Assembly: GCA_022402535.1 (NCBI GenBank)
Contig: JAKRSD010000029.1
Location: 43,875-107,874, forward strand
Direction: 5' to 3'
Origin: Flavobacteriales bacterium
GTDB taxonomy: Bacteria > Bacteroidota > Bacteroidia > CAIKAF01
DNA: 64,000 nt
Position 1 is the first letter of the stretch. Every line of letters starts with the position of its first letter. The translations under genes were made by a program, and so were the position numbers. Shown piece by piece: positions 36,901-44,874 of this stretch. Under the pieces are notes generated by a model. That model worked only from the letters and a program-made list of their open reading frames with translations, made no database searches and was not told the DNA's origin.

Positions 36901-38148
36901 ATCACATTAGGTCAGGGTGGCGCATTAGCCCCATACAGAATGACCTCTTCTGCGAAACATGGCCCGGCCTGGGCAGGAAATATTCCTCCTTCAGTAACCC
37001 GTGTAGATTACATTCAAAGTATTGACTTGGTGTTGACTCCGGATAAGAGCAAATGGACCCGTGTTCCGGTATTGGAAACCGATTCTATTGAAGGGTTCAC
37101 CTATGTTCACCCTGATTTAGCACCTGCAAAAGCCCGTAAATTAGATTTACGTCGCAGCCCTTCAGTAGATAAAGAAGGCCGTTATGCTACGGTGGATGGA
37201 AGTTCTACAGGAACTTTACTATCAGGGGCAAGTTCAAATCCTGAAGATGCAAACTACATGAGTGAGTGGGGTATGGGTTGGTTCCCGGGTTATGCTATTT
37301 CTGTTGAAACCGGTGAGCGTTTAAACATGGCGTTTGGAGAAGACTCTTATCTGGCATTATCCAATGGACGTGACATGTTGTTTAATCCAACAGGTATCAA
37401 TCCGGATAACTTCAATTTCAACAACATCATTACCTCATTAGGCGATGCGATTTTAGGTGGTAAGCACTATATCTACGTGTTTGGCAGCAACATTAATTTT
37501 GGATCTTCATTCCCTGGAACACCACGCTATGATGCCGGAGAATGGGCTATGAGCATTTTGAAATTAAACAATGGTCGCCCGGGAGATAACGACAAGCGTC
37601 AATTATTCCGTGCTGCTATGTGGACAGGTATTCCGATTGCCATTGAAGGCCGTCCATGGTTAAGTGAAGAAATTCGGGTTCGTATGCGTGTAGCCAAACC
37701 ATACATGCAGTTTAATACCTATGCATTAGATCAGGCAAATCCGGTTTCTAACGAAAACAAGCCGTTGTATCGTTTCTCACTGGATGATATTGCTCCTGTT
37801 ACAGGTGATTTAGCTACTGCAAAATCAGCTATGGACTTGATTAATGTGGTTCCGAATCCTTATTATGCATATTCTGCTTATGAAGTAAATCAGTTAGATA
37901 ACCGTATTAAAATTACGAATCTGCCTCCGGAATGTACGATTACAATCTACAACACGGCAGGTACGCTTATCAGACGATTTACTAAATCAGATAACCGAAT
38001 TACATCGGTTGACTGGGATTTGAAAAACTATGCGAATATTCCTATCTCCAGCGGTATTTACATTATCCATGTAAAAGCTCCGGGACTGGGCGAAAGAGTA
38101 ATTAAATGGTTTGGCGTTCTCAGACCTACGGATGTTTCTGATTTCTAA
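33988..38148 (+). CDS. Giant T9SS cargo protein with C-terminal sorting domain
   Basis: 1386 residues with a Sec signal peptide (ends VWAAK). The long extracellular region is rich in Asp, Asn, Tyr and Gly with no enzyme motif I can identify; it includes DVDGDFAYDPEAGDYPGYD, a calcium-site-like acidic run. The C-terminus (about 1285-1386) reads VVPNPYYAYSAYE ... ITIYNTAGTLIRRF ... SGIYIIHVKAPGLGE, a T9SS-type sorting fold. It shares an operon with the receptor before it and the PorV-like barrel 24 bases after it. Optimised codons suggest an abundant surface protein. Confidence 0.8.
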   Translation: MKRSIIIATLTLGFIAQVGFVWAAKSPYDKSGGEGGSNKALAAGCLNPENSAVLELNNVRTTIHTGGDMWWDLKQFARYEIPKGSGKHSLFLGTLWIGGTDINGQLKVAAQRYRANGPDYYTGPLDTLGTAEIDAQTCKEFDKIWKMSRAEAALHRFCKTPGNETNINCQGYVTPESIKDWPAITYRPNDASLSGGLPSVQFFYAPFIDVDGDFAYDPEAGDYPGYDLDAAVDCQTDRTPYLYGDVTLYWIFNDKGNIHYETQSTPIGMEVRAQAFAFATNDEVNNMTFYNYELINRGTTTLFNCYFGVNTDADLGYAFDDFVGCDVLRGFGYVYNGDAIDAQGANAAPDQYGANPPAVGIDFFEGPYADADNVANVFDASDVSTWLAINGLGYNDNIVDNERIGMRRFVYYSNNSGVTGDPEVGKAIQYYNYLRGFWKNGSRMVFGGNGFPGGPGSTTTESDFMFPGDSDPLHWGTQGSDPGFQWTQQFPAPGEPSGTPADQRFVQSAGPFTLLPGAVNDITTGAVWARAFSGDPFESVNLVRKADDKAQQLFENCFRLLDGPDAPDVYIQELDRELIIYWTNNQLSNNYLNRYEELDYSIDTSVATTVDSRKYKFQGYMVYQVIDPTVTSDERYDLNRARLIAQCDLRDFDATNNPIGTLVNYTPDQELGFNVPQVMVQGSNQGITQSLRVIEDAFASGTDKRLVNHKKYHFLVIAYGYNNYKRYDQNDPSALDGQKKPFISSRKSATGAISIYSGIPKITAPESGGTILNSFYGDGPEITRIEGNGNGGNVLDLTKESEDIILQAPYYHPTPTYQRAKGPVKIKVIDPLSLEKGTYYLAISGGVASSGGFNTMQTTGTWAVLNEDMDTIAVSDADLQIGSEQILFDKNTGKFTGLSVTVRQVNQPGQNREINNGFLEATLDIANPSNVYMGFLQDDDVNEVLNWILSGNQTSTTPPDNDLDNDQVFERITLGQGGALAPYRMTSSAKHGPAWAGNIPPSVTRVDYIQSIDLVLTPDKSKWTRVPVLETDSIEGFTYVHPDLAPAKARKLDLRRSPSVDKEGRYATVDGSSTGTLLSGASSNPEDANYMSEWGMGWFPGYAISVETGERLNMAFGEDSYLALSNGRDMLFNPTGINPDNFNFNNIITSLGDAILGGKHYIYVFGSNINFGSSFPGTPRYDAGEWAMSILKLNNGRPGDNDKRQLFRAAMWTGIPIAIEGRPWLSEEIRVRMRVAKPYMQFNTYALDQANPVSNENKPLYRFSLDDIAPVTGDLATAKSAMDLINVVPNPYYAYSAYEVNQLDNRIKITNLPPECTITIYNTAGTLIRRFTKSDNRITSVDWDLKNYANIPISSGIYIIHVKAPGLGERVIKWFGVLRPTDVSDF

Positions 38149-38172
38149 AAACAACGGTACAAAGATTGAGTT

Positions 38173-39279
38173 ATGAAAAAAGTTTTAAAGACATCATACG
38201 TATTAGGAGCTGCACTTTTGTTATCAGCAGTTTCGTTTGCCGGAAATGATGACCGTGCCGGTCAGGCAGGGGCAACGCACCTGCTCATTAACCCTTGGGC
38301 AAGAAGTTCAGGATGGGGTGGGGCAGGTTCAGCCAACGAGCGTGGAATTGAAGGTCAGTTTATGAATCCCGCGGGATTGGCATTTGCCAAAAAAACCGAA
38401 GTGGTTTTTGCTCACACCCGTTGGCTCGAAGGTTCTGATATCAGCATCAACGCAGCTGGTTTAGCCACGCGCTTATCTAAAAATGATGTACTCGGTTTAA
38501 GTGTAACCGCTATGTCATTCGGTAATATTCCTATAACCACCGTTGATAAGCCTGAAGGTACGGGTGCCACGTATTCACCCCGGTTTTTGAATATCGGATT
38601 ATCTTACGCTCGTTCGTTTTCCGATAAAATTCATGGTGGAATTAATGTACGCATCATCAACGAGTCCATTGATAACGTAAGTGCTACCGGTTTTGCAATT
38701 GATGCCGGTGTTCAATACCAGACCACTTTAGGAAAAGGCGAAAACAAAAAAGATAACTTCGTTTTTGGTATTGCCCTTAAAAATATCGGTCCGCGTATGA
38801 AATACAACGGTGACGGTTTGAATTCTAAAGTAGTATTGCCAAACGGTGCTTCCTTAACCCAAAGTCAGCGTGCTGCGGATTATGAAATGCCTGCCATGTT
38901 GAACATCGGGGTTATGTACCGTATCCGTTTTGCTAAAGAGCATAAATTCACTCCTGCATTTAATTTTTCAATCAATTCCTTTACTCGCGATCAATACATT
39001 CTTGGTTTAGAGTACAACTGGAAAGAGATTTTAATGCTGCGTGGTGGATATACTTTCGAAAACGGTATTTTCTCCAAGGATCGTGATGCTTTGAATACAA
39101 ACCTGTTAAACGCATTCACCGGTCCTTCTTGCGGAGCTACTGTTGATATTCCGTTAAGCAAAGGCGCTAAAGTGAATGAAGATAATAAGTTGCAGCCCAG
39201 ATTCGGTATAGATTACTCATTCCGTGCTACATACAACTTCCAAGGGGTGCACACTATCGGTGCCAGAATCACCCTTTGA
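38173..39279 (+). CDS. PorV/PorQ-family outer-membrane barrel
   Basis: 368 residues with a signal peptide (ends SFAG). The N-terminal mature part AGQAGATHLLINPWARSSGWGGA and MNPAGLAF is characteristic of the PorV/LptO and PorQ family, FadL-like barrels that shuttle T9SS cargo. The barrel strands end in a terminal Leu (ARITL). It is the last gene of the receptor-cargo-PorV operon and is likely a dedicated partner of the 1386-residue cargo, rather than the housekeeping PorV. That role is inferred. Confidence 0.8.
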   Translation: MKKVLKTSYVLGAALLLSAVSFAGNDDRAGQAGATHLLINPWARSSGWGGAGSANERGIEGQFMNPAGLAFAKKTEVVFAHTRWLEGSDISINAAGLATRLSKNDVLGLSVTAMSFGNIPITTVDKPEGTGATYSPRFLNIGLSYARSFSDKIHGGINVRIINESIDNVSATGFAIDAGVQYQTTLGKGENKKDNFVFGIALKNIGPRMKYNGDGLNSKVVLPNGASLTQSQRAADYEMPAMLNIGVMYRIRFAKEHKFTPAFNFSINSFTRDQYILGLEYNWKEILMLRGGYTFENGIFSKDRDALNTNLLNAFTGPSCGATVDIPLSKGAKVNEDNKLQPRFGIDYSFRATYNFQGVHTIGARITL

Positions 39280-39304
39280 TTTTTAAATAAAGAAAAAAAG
39301 ATAT

Positions 39305-39312
39305 TATCTTTG
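39305..39312 (+). promoter_or_regulatory. greA promoter (-7 element)
   Basis: TATCTTTG fits TAnnTTTG and predicts transcription from about 39319, four bases ahead of the terminator hairpin in the greA leader. The nearest -33-like TTTG (39275-39278) is a little far, at 26 bases. Confidence 0.6.
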
Positions 39313-39322
39313 TACCCGTATT

Positions 39323-39356
39323 GAACAAAAGGCCAGATGGCCTTTTGTTCTTTTTT
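39323..39356 (+). terminator. Perfect terminator hairpin in the greA leader
   Basis: GAACAAAAGGCC (39323-39334), loop AGAT, GGCCTTTTGTTC (39339-39350) and six T (39351-39356). The 12-bp stem is perfect. It can end the receptor/PorV operon. Because it lies downstream of the greA -7 element, it would also be the first thing transcribed in the greA mRNA. Only 24 bases separate it from ATG 39381, too few for another promoter with a leader. Confidence 0.85.
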
Positions 39357-39380
39357 ATGGATAATCAAACAATTATCATT

Positions 39381-39854
39381 ATGAGTAAAATTACCTACAT
39401 GACCCAAGAGGGTTTCGATAAACTGAAAGCAGAAATGGAACATCTTATTTCTGTTGAACGTCCCAAAATTTCACAGCAGATTGCAGAGGCTAGAGAAAAA
39501 GGTGATTTATCGGAGAATGCTGAATACGATGCCGCCAAAGAAGCTCAGGGACTTTTGGAACTTCGCATTTCAAAAATTCAGGAACAGGTTCGTAATGCAC
39601 GTGTTTTGGATGCCACGCAGCTGGATACCGATAAGGTTTATCTGATGTCTAAAGTGAAAATAAAAAACCTTACCAATAATATGGTAATGGAATATACGCT
39701 GGTGGCAGAAAATGAGGCCAACTTAAAAGAACAAAAAATGTCGGTTGAGTCTCCTATTGCTAAAGGTTTATTGGGTAAATCTAAAGGTGATATTGCTGAA
39801 GTAAAAGTTCCCTCGGGATTAGTAAAATTCGAAATTTTAGAAATCGGCAGATAA
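39381..39854 (+). CDS. greA: Transcription elongation factor GreA
   Basis: 157 residues. The N-terminal antiparallel coiled coil enters the RNA polymerase secondary channel; its tip carries the acidic pair in REKGDLSENAEYDAAKEAQ. The C-terminal FKBP-like domain ends VKFEILEIGR. It stimulates cleavage of backtracked RNA. Start MSKITYMTQEGFDKL at 39381 is chosen over the earlier in-frame ATG at 39357. HIT gene follows after three bases. Confidence 0.93.
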   Translation: MSKITYMTQEGFDKLKAEMEHLISVERPKISQQIAEAREKGDLSENAEYDAAKEAQGLLELRISKIQEQVRNARVLDATQLDTDKVYLMSKVKIKNLTNNMVMEYTLVAENEANLKEQKMSVESPIAKGLLGKSKGDIAEVKVPSGLVKFEILEIGR

Positions 39855-39857
39855 TTC

Positions 39858-40259
39858 ATGAGTACGCTCTTCACCAAAATTATCAACCGAGAAATTCCGG
39901 CTTATATCATTGCCGAAGACGAATACAACCTGGCTTTTTTAGATATATATCCATTAGCCATGGGGCATGTGCTTTGTGTTCCCAAAAAAGAAACGGACTA
40001 CATCTTTGATTTACCACATGATGAGTTTTGTAACCTACATTCTTTTTCTCAAAAAGTGGCTAATGCAATGAAGTCAGTTATTGATTGCAAAAGAATCGGT
40101 GTTGCCGTTATCGGTCTTGAAGTACCGCATGCCCACATACATCTGGTTCCTTTGGAATCTGTGCAGGATTTGAATTTTGCCCGCCCCAAATTGAATCCCG
40201 ACAAATCGGATATGATTCAAATGGCTGAAAAATTACAGGCTGCTTTTAAAAGCCTGTAA
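39858..40259 (+). CDS. HIT-family nucleotide hydrolase
   Basis: 133 residues of the histidine-triad superfamily. The active-site motif HAHIHLVP (His91, His93, His95) is intact, with CVPKKETDYIF earlier. HIT proteins hydrolyse adenosine phosphoramidate or dinucleotide polyphosphates. Three bases separate it from greA, so it is co-transcribed. Its stop is four bases from the convergent kmo stop. Confidence 0.88.
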   Translation: MSTLFTKIINREIPAYIIAEDEYNLAFLDIYPLAMGHVLCVPKKETDYIFDLPHDEFCNLHSFSQKVANAMKSVIDCKRIGVAVIGLEVPHAHIHLVPLESVQDLNFARPKLNPDKSDMIQMAEKLQAAFKSL

Positions 40260-40263
40260 AGGT

Positions 40264-41604
40264 TTAGTTGCCCAGATTATTTTTCAGAATTTCTAATGCG
40301 TATTGTTCATCGGTATTCCCTATACGGAATGTTTTGTTCAATACATCATGCATGATTTCATCCTGCTTTTCGCCTTCTTTTTTGGCTACATGATAAGGTG
40401 TATGACTGAATGTGACCATGCTGTATAAGGGGACCCATTTTTCAGGAAAGGATTCATGGGCCAACCGTTCCACTTTTTTGCGGAATAAGAATTCAGGGTC
40501 AGCTGTGAGGTCGCGCATTTCTACAAAATTTCGCATGGCCAGATCAGCAATGGCTTCTCCGTCGGCTTGATGGCTTTTAGAAAATGCGGGTAATACGGTT
40601 TCAAAATCCCATTGGTGCTCTTCAAGCATATTGTACAAAATGGAACAATCCTCAAATCCCGCATTCATACCCTGACCATAAAATGGAACAATGGCATGGG
40701 CCGCATCGCCCAAAAGTTGAATGTTTTTTCCATGATTCCAGGGTTTACATTTTACCATCATCAATGATGAAGATGGGTTTTGAAAGAACTGCTCTTTGTA
40801 ATCGGGAATTAAAGGAATCAAATCGGGAAAATACTCTTCAAAAAAGGATTGTACTTCAGACTCGGTATTAAGATTGGTAAACGAAGGATTTCCTTCCCAT
40901 CCTAAAAACAGGGTGCAGGTAAACGTTCCATCCGGATTGGGAAGGGCAATCATCATAAATTCTCCCCTTGGCCAGATGTGTAAGGTGTTTACATCCATTT
41001 TGTGTTTACCCTCCGCATCAGGAAGCATATTGAGTTCTTTGTATCCGTGATCTATATAGGTTTGGGAATACGTAAACCGGTCGGTAAACTGTAAACGATG
41101 TCTGACCGCTGAATAGGCTCCATCACAGCCAAAAAGTACATCATAATGTAATGCGCTTTCGTTGCCTGTTTCCTCGTTTTTGAGGTGTAGTATTTTGTTT
41201 TCAATATCGAGCTGGGTAATCCTTTCCGAAAAGCGAAATTCAATATCCGGGTCAGTTTCGGCTTTGGATAATAATAACTTGTTGAGCGCGCCTCTGGATA
41301 CAGAGTAGATGGCTTCATTTTCTCGGCCATATGGCTGCCGGGTCAGATTTCCCTGCTTATCGTGCATGGTGCGCACAAACATGGGTATGGCAAATGATTT
41401 TACCTCTTCTTTCAGGTTGCAGAGTTCAAGCGCCCACCACCCGCGATCGGAAAGAGCCAGATTGATACTTCTGCCTGCGGGAATATTGGCCTTACGCATA
41501 TCGGGCCTTCTTTCAACTACGGTTACTTTATATCCTTTGCTGCCTAATAGGGTGGCCCATAAAGAACCCACCAAACCGGCACCCGCCACTACAATATGCT
41601 GCAT
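40264..41604 (-). CDS. kmo: Kynurenine 3-monooxygenase
   Basis: 446 residues of the class A flavin monooxygenases. It hydroxylates L-kynurenine to 3-hydroxykynurenine using NADPH and FAD. Visible are the FAD-binding GAGLVG (8-13), the Arg-rich RKANIPAGRSINLALS, the DG motif GCDGAYSAVR and the GD motif LLGDAAHAIVPFYGQGMNAGFEDC in part. The C-terminus holds one or two hydrophobic segments (WVPLYSMVTFSHTPYHVA) as in KMO. It is a step ahead of kynureninase, whose gene is not in the window. It converges with the HIT gene. Confidence 0.93.
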   Translation of the reverse strand: MQHIVVAGAGLVGSLWATLLGSKGYKVTVVERRPDMRKANIPAGRSINLALSDRGWWALELCNLKEEVKSFAIPMFVRTMHDKQGNLTRQPYGRENEAIYSVSRGALNKLLLSKAETDPDIEFRFSERITQLDIENKILHLKNEETGNESALHYDVLFGCDGAYSAVRHRLQFTDRFTYSQTYIDHGYKELNMLPDAEGKHKMDVNTLHIWPRGEFMMIALPNPDGTFTCTLFLGWEGNPSFTNLNTESEVQSFFEEYFPDLIPLIPDYKEQFFQNPSSSLMMVKCKPWNHGKNIQLLGDAAHAIVPFYGQGMNAGFEDCSILYNMLEEHQWDFETVLPAFSKSHQADGEAIADLAMRNFVEMRDLTADPEFLFRKKVERLAHESFPEKWVPLYSMVTFSHTPYHVAKKEGEKQDEIMHDVLNKTFRIGNTDEQYALEILKNNLGN

Positions 41605-41689
41605 ACACTTTGATTTTGCGGGGCTAAGGTAGCAAGCTTTTCGTATAGAATGAATCTAAAATTCAGTTAGAAAACCAAAGGGAATGGGG

Positions 41690-42508
41690 CTATTTGCCCA
41701 GTTTGACCGTAAACTGAAATTCAGCATTTAACGATAAAAATCCAATCCCGTCAGGGAATTTATAGGAGAATAAATCATCACCAACCAGATATCCTTTATA
41801 GCTTAAGGTTCTCATGTATCCAATCTGAGGGGCTAATACAGCCGAAAGAGCAAAACGGCGGCTTATATCTCTTCGTATCCCAAAACGGGGCGTTAAACCC
41901 ACGTAGAGTATATGATTTCTTTCGAATTTCATTCCGGAACCCAAAAACTGGATTTGGTAATTATAGAATCCGCTGAGCGAATCTAATGTGCGGGTTTCGG
42001 CATATTTAGTTGCTGAGCTGCTTGTTCTGACACTCATATATCCGATATGTACATCGGCGCCTACGGTAAATCGGGTTTTTTTACGGCCTTTTCCATATTC
42101 ATAGCCGATAAAACCGGTTGCTGAACCTATATTTCCCGAGTAATTTACATTTGTTTTAATAACTGAACTGTAATCTGAACTGTCAGAAAATCCAGGCTCT
42201 GCCGGTAGGTAAATACTTGAATTATTACTCCAGCCAAATCCTCCGCTCCCCATCATGCCCCTGAATCCGGTTCTCAAAAAGTGATTATGTTTATAAACCT
42301 TTGCATAGTTAACTGATATTGAGGGTAGTCTGGAATAGGTTTGTACGAAACTCCAAAATGTACCTCCGTTTCCCATACCGAAAGCAATTGTCAGTTCGTG
42401 TTTTCGGCTGAGGGTGGTGTCAAAACGGTTGGTGCATTTTTTTTGAGCGAAGCCTTCATACAGGGTGCCCATAAGCAGAAGGACAATAATGATTGACGAT
42501 TTTTTCAT
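41690..42508 (-). CDS. Outer-membrane barrel-like protein, tandem paralogue A
   Basis: 272 residues with a signal peptide (ends EGFAQ). The body alternates beta strands and ends ...LNAEFQFTVKLGK. It shares order and words with the gene just upstream: HELTIAFGMGNGG against NELSFVLGVGSGA, GADVHIGYM against GADLHIGFT, YVGLTPRFGIR against FAGISPSIGYR. A tandem duplication is therefore likely. Function unknown. The pair lies 15 bases apart and is co-transcribed. Confidence 0.6.
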   Translation of the reverse strand: MKKSSIIIVLLLMGTLYEGFAQKKCTNRFDTTLSRKHELTIAFGMGNGGTFWSFVQTYSRLPSISVNYAKVYKHNHFLRTGFRGMMGSGGFGWSNNSSIYLPAEPGFSDSSDYSSVIKTNVNYSGNIGSATGFIGYEYGKGRKKTRFTVGADVHIGYMSVRTSSSATKYAETRTLDSLSGFYNYQIQFLGSGMKFERNHILYVGLTPRFGIRRDISRRFALSAVLAPQIGYMRTLSYKGYLVGDDLFSYKFPDGIGFLSLNAEFQFTVKLGK

Positions 42509-42523
42509 GAGTTATATTTTTGA

Positions 42524-43351
42524 TTATGATTTTTTGACAAGGTCAACTCTGTGGTTTAGCGGAAAAATGAGTTTGATTTCCAGATTGTTTTGAAAGAACC
42601 AAAAGGAATGGGTAATTGGCGGTTCGGGGATTTTGTAATAAATTTTATACTGGAATTCCCTAAATTGATGGGAATAACCGATTAAAGGAGTATAATTAAA
42701 CCCGATGCTTAAGTAAGGATTGGCTTTGTAGCGATAGCCAATGCTGGGTGAAATTCCTGCAAAAACATGATATGTTGTTTTGTGAGCTATTCCATAACTT
42801 TCAAAATCATATTGATAAGCATACATCCCTGAAGCTGTTTGCCATTCAATTGTTTCATAATAACTCATCTGATTTTTAGTTGCTTTTAATTCTGTAAAAC
42901 CAATATGTAAGTCTGCACCTAGCACCAATCCATGATTTCGGTTTGTAAACTGATGGTTATATCCCACGTAAAGAGAAGACATATATCGTTCGAAACTATA
43001 TTGGGTTTTGGTTTTAAGCTTCGTGGCTTGTGATGCGGGTGCTCCCGATTCGGGAGTTGGATAAAGCATAAAGGAGAAGAGGTCTTTTCTTTCGAGAGCA
43101 CCTAATGCAACCCGATGACCCAAACGGATAAAATGTTTTTCTTTTAAAACCCGGGCATATTCAAAACTGATAATCCCTTGCGGAATTCGGGAGGGGGAAA
43201 CGTAATCGGGTGAAAAGGCTCCGCTTCCCACTCCTAAAACAAAAGACAGTTCATTCTTGGCACTTTGGGATGAGTCTGTTTTGAAAGACTGTGAAAAAGC
43301 AAAACTTTGTATGCAGGTCAATGCTAATGAAATGGTTATAGGTTTAAGCAT
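42524..43351 (-). CDS. Outer-membrane barrel-like protein, tandem paralogue B
   Basis: 275 residues with signal peptide (SFAFSQ). Paralogue of the next gene (see the shared GAD-x-HIG and P-x-x-G motifs). It ends IKLIFPLNHRVDLVKKS, with no terminal aromatic residue. Function unknown. Confidence 0.6.
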   Translation of the reverse strand: MLKPITISLALTCIQSFAFSQSFKTDSSQSAKNELSFVLGVGSGAFSPDYVSPSRIPQGIISFEYARVLKEKHFIRLGHRVALGALERKDLFSFMLYPTPESGAPASQATKLKTKTQYSFERYMSSLYVGYNHQFTNRNHGLVLGADLHIGFTELKATKNQMSYYETIEWQTASGMYAYQYDFESYGIAHKTTYHVFAGISPSIGYRYKANPYLSIGFNYTPLIGYSHQFREFQYKIYYKIPEPPITHSFWFFQNNLEIKLIFPLNHRVDLVKKS

Positions 43352-43400
43352 GTCGGTTATGATTAATGTTTCTGAAACGGAGCTTCAGACTGTATATTGT

Positions 43401-44414
43401 TTACCTGAGTTTCAAGGTTTGGCCGGCTGAAACGGATTCGGCAGAAAGGCCGTTCATTTCCATCAGGGCTTCTTTTCTGAGGCCGTGTTTCTGTGCTATA
43501 AAAGACAGGCTTTCTCCTTCACTCACCACATGGCTGTCAATTTCTTCGTGATAGTCTTTTTTTGGCGCCAGGTAAACGGTCATTCCTTCGGTAATCTCAT
43601 CTTCGGGGCTCAAATCATTGTATCGCCTGATTTGCCATTCTGCCAATTCAAACTCCTCAGAAAGACTGGCTTTTGTATCGCCTTTTCGGGCCATGATGCA
43701 GGGAATTCCGTTATTTTCAATGATTTTTCTGCTGCCGGAAACTACGGGCTGTACGTCGGTTTTTTCGTTTATGGGGGTGCGTTGCACTTCCTCCACCGAT
43801 TTTTTGTCCTCTTTCTTTTCCGGCTTTGAAACCAGTTCTTCATTAGGTTTTGTTGGAGCAGGAGTGGTTTGTTCCTGCGGTTTTTCTCCTTTTATCAGCG
43901 CCAGCCCTGTTTCATCGTACTTATTCAGATTAAATCGCTCTATAATGGAAGTGATTTTTTCGGCATAAGTTGGTAAAGTGGCATAACCCGCCGCTTTCAG
44001 TTCTCTTGCCCAGCCTTTATAGTCTGTAATGTCTAATTCAAAACATTTGCTGTACCGTTTTCTGTTCTTCAAAAACAGCGCATGATCGGCATACGAATCA
44101 GATACGCTGGCATATTTGCGGAAACATTCCTGCGGGGCATCATCATCATGATGATAGGTTTCACCCTGCCAGTCGTGGCATTTGATGCCGAAATGGTTGT
44201 TGGCATTTTTGGCCAGCGGACTGTTCCCGAATCCCGATTCAAATAATCCCTGCGCCAGCGTAATACTGGCGGGAACTTTATGCTGAACCATATTAGAAAT
44301 GGCTGCTTCGTGATACATGTCGATGTATTCCTGAGCCGTGTACCCGGTTTGTGTTTGTGAAAAACCGAATATACCATAGCAGAATGAGATAATAAGCAGA
44401 ATACTGTTTTTCAT
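43401..44414 (-). CDS. Secreted N-acetylglucosaminidase with LysM repeats
   Basis: 337 residues: signal peptide (FGFSQ); a GH73-type glucosaminidase domain (about 25-165) with the catalytic Glu in AQGLFESGFGNSPLA, NNHFGIKC and AGYATLPTYA; a Pro/Lys/Glu-rich linker (about 175-235); then two LysM-like modules (GDTKASLSEEFELAEWQIRRY and the clearer SEGESLSFIAQKHGLRKEALMEMN). It cuts peptidoglycan glycan strands, for cell growth or separation. Confidence 0.85.
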   Translation of the reverse strand: MKNSILLIISFCYGIFGFSQTQTGYTAQEYIDMYHEAAISNMVQHKVPASITLAQGLFESGFGNSPLAKNANNHFGIKCHDWQGETYHHDDDAPQECFRKYASVSDSYADHALFLKNRKRYSKCFELDITDYKGWARELKAAGYATLPTYAEKITSIIERFNLNKYDETGLALIKGEKPQEQTTPAPTKPNEELVSKPEKKEDKKSVEEVQRTPINEKTDVQPVVSGSRKIIENNGIPCIMARKGDTKASLSEEFELAEWQIRRYNDLSPEDEITEGMTVYLAPKKDYHEEIDSHVVSEGESLSFIAQKHGLRKEALMEMNGLSAESVSAGQTLKLR

Positions 44415-44514
44415 ACCACACCTAAATTAGCTGCCAAGGTATAACGCAAACCCTTGCAGATTCGTTGCCTGAACAGAATATTAAAAACAGGAAATTGTTA
44501 AAAACAGGGCGTAA

Positions 44515-44874
44515 TCAAGGGGTTCCGTAATTGGCAAAAATGCGTTTTGCTTTTTCGTGATTCAGGTTTAAAACCCGCTCTTTTCCGGTGGCCAAATCGT
44601 ATATGGTGCCGATGCCGAATAAACCGCAGGTAAACATATACAGAATACCTACACCCCATTCCCCAATGTAAAAACGCTGGGTACCCGAAGTGAATATAAA
44701 TCCCAGGGCAGCAAGCAGCATGTATGTTTGAGGATCTAAACGCGATTCGTTATATAAAGCGATAAATTCTTTTGCCTGTTCTTCGGTTAAACGGGGCATA
44801 TATAATTCCATGAAAGCCACTTCTTCCGAAGTGATTTTGGGATAATAAGCGTAAAATCGGTAATGGTTGCTCAT
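44515..44874 (-). CDS. TM2-domain membrane protein
   Basis: 119 residues. The C-terminal half has two helices with the TM2 signature (LGFIFTSGTQRFYIGEWGVG, TCGLFGIGTIYDL). The N-terminal half is soluble. Function unknown. Its ATG overlaps the proline dehydrogenase stop by four bases (ATGA), so the two are coupled. Confidence 0.75.
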   Translation of the reverse strand: MSNHYRFYAYYPKITSEEVAFMELYMPRLTEEQAKEFIALYNESRLDPQTYMLLAALGFIFTSGTQRFYIGEWGVGILYMFTCGLFGIGTIYDLATGKERVLNLNHEKAKRIFANYGTP

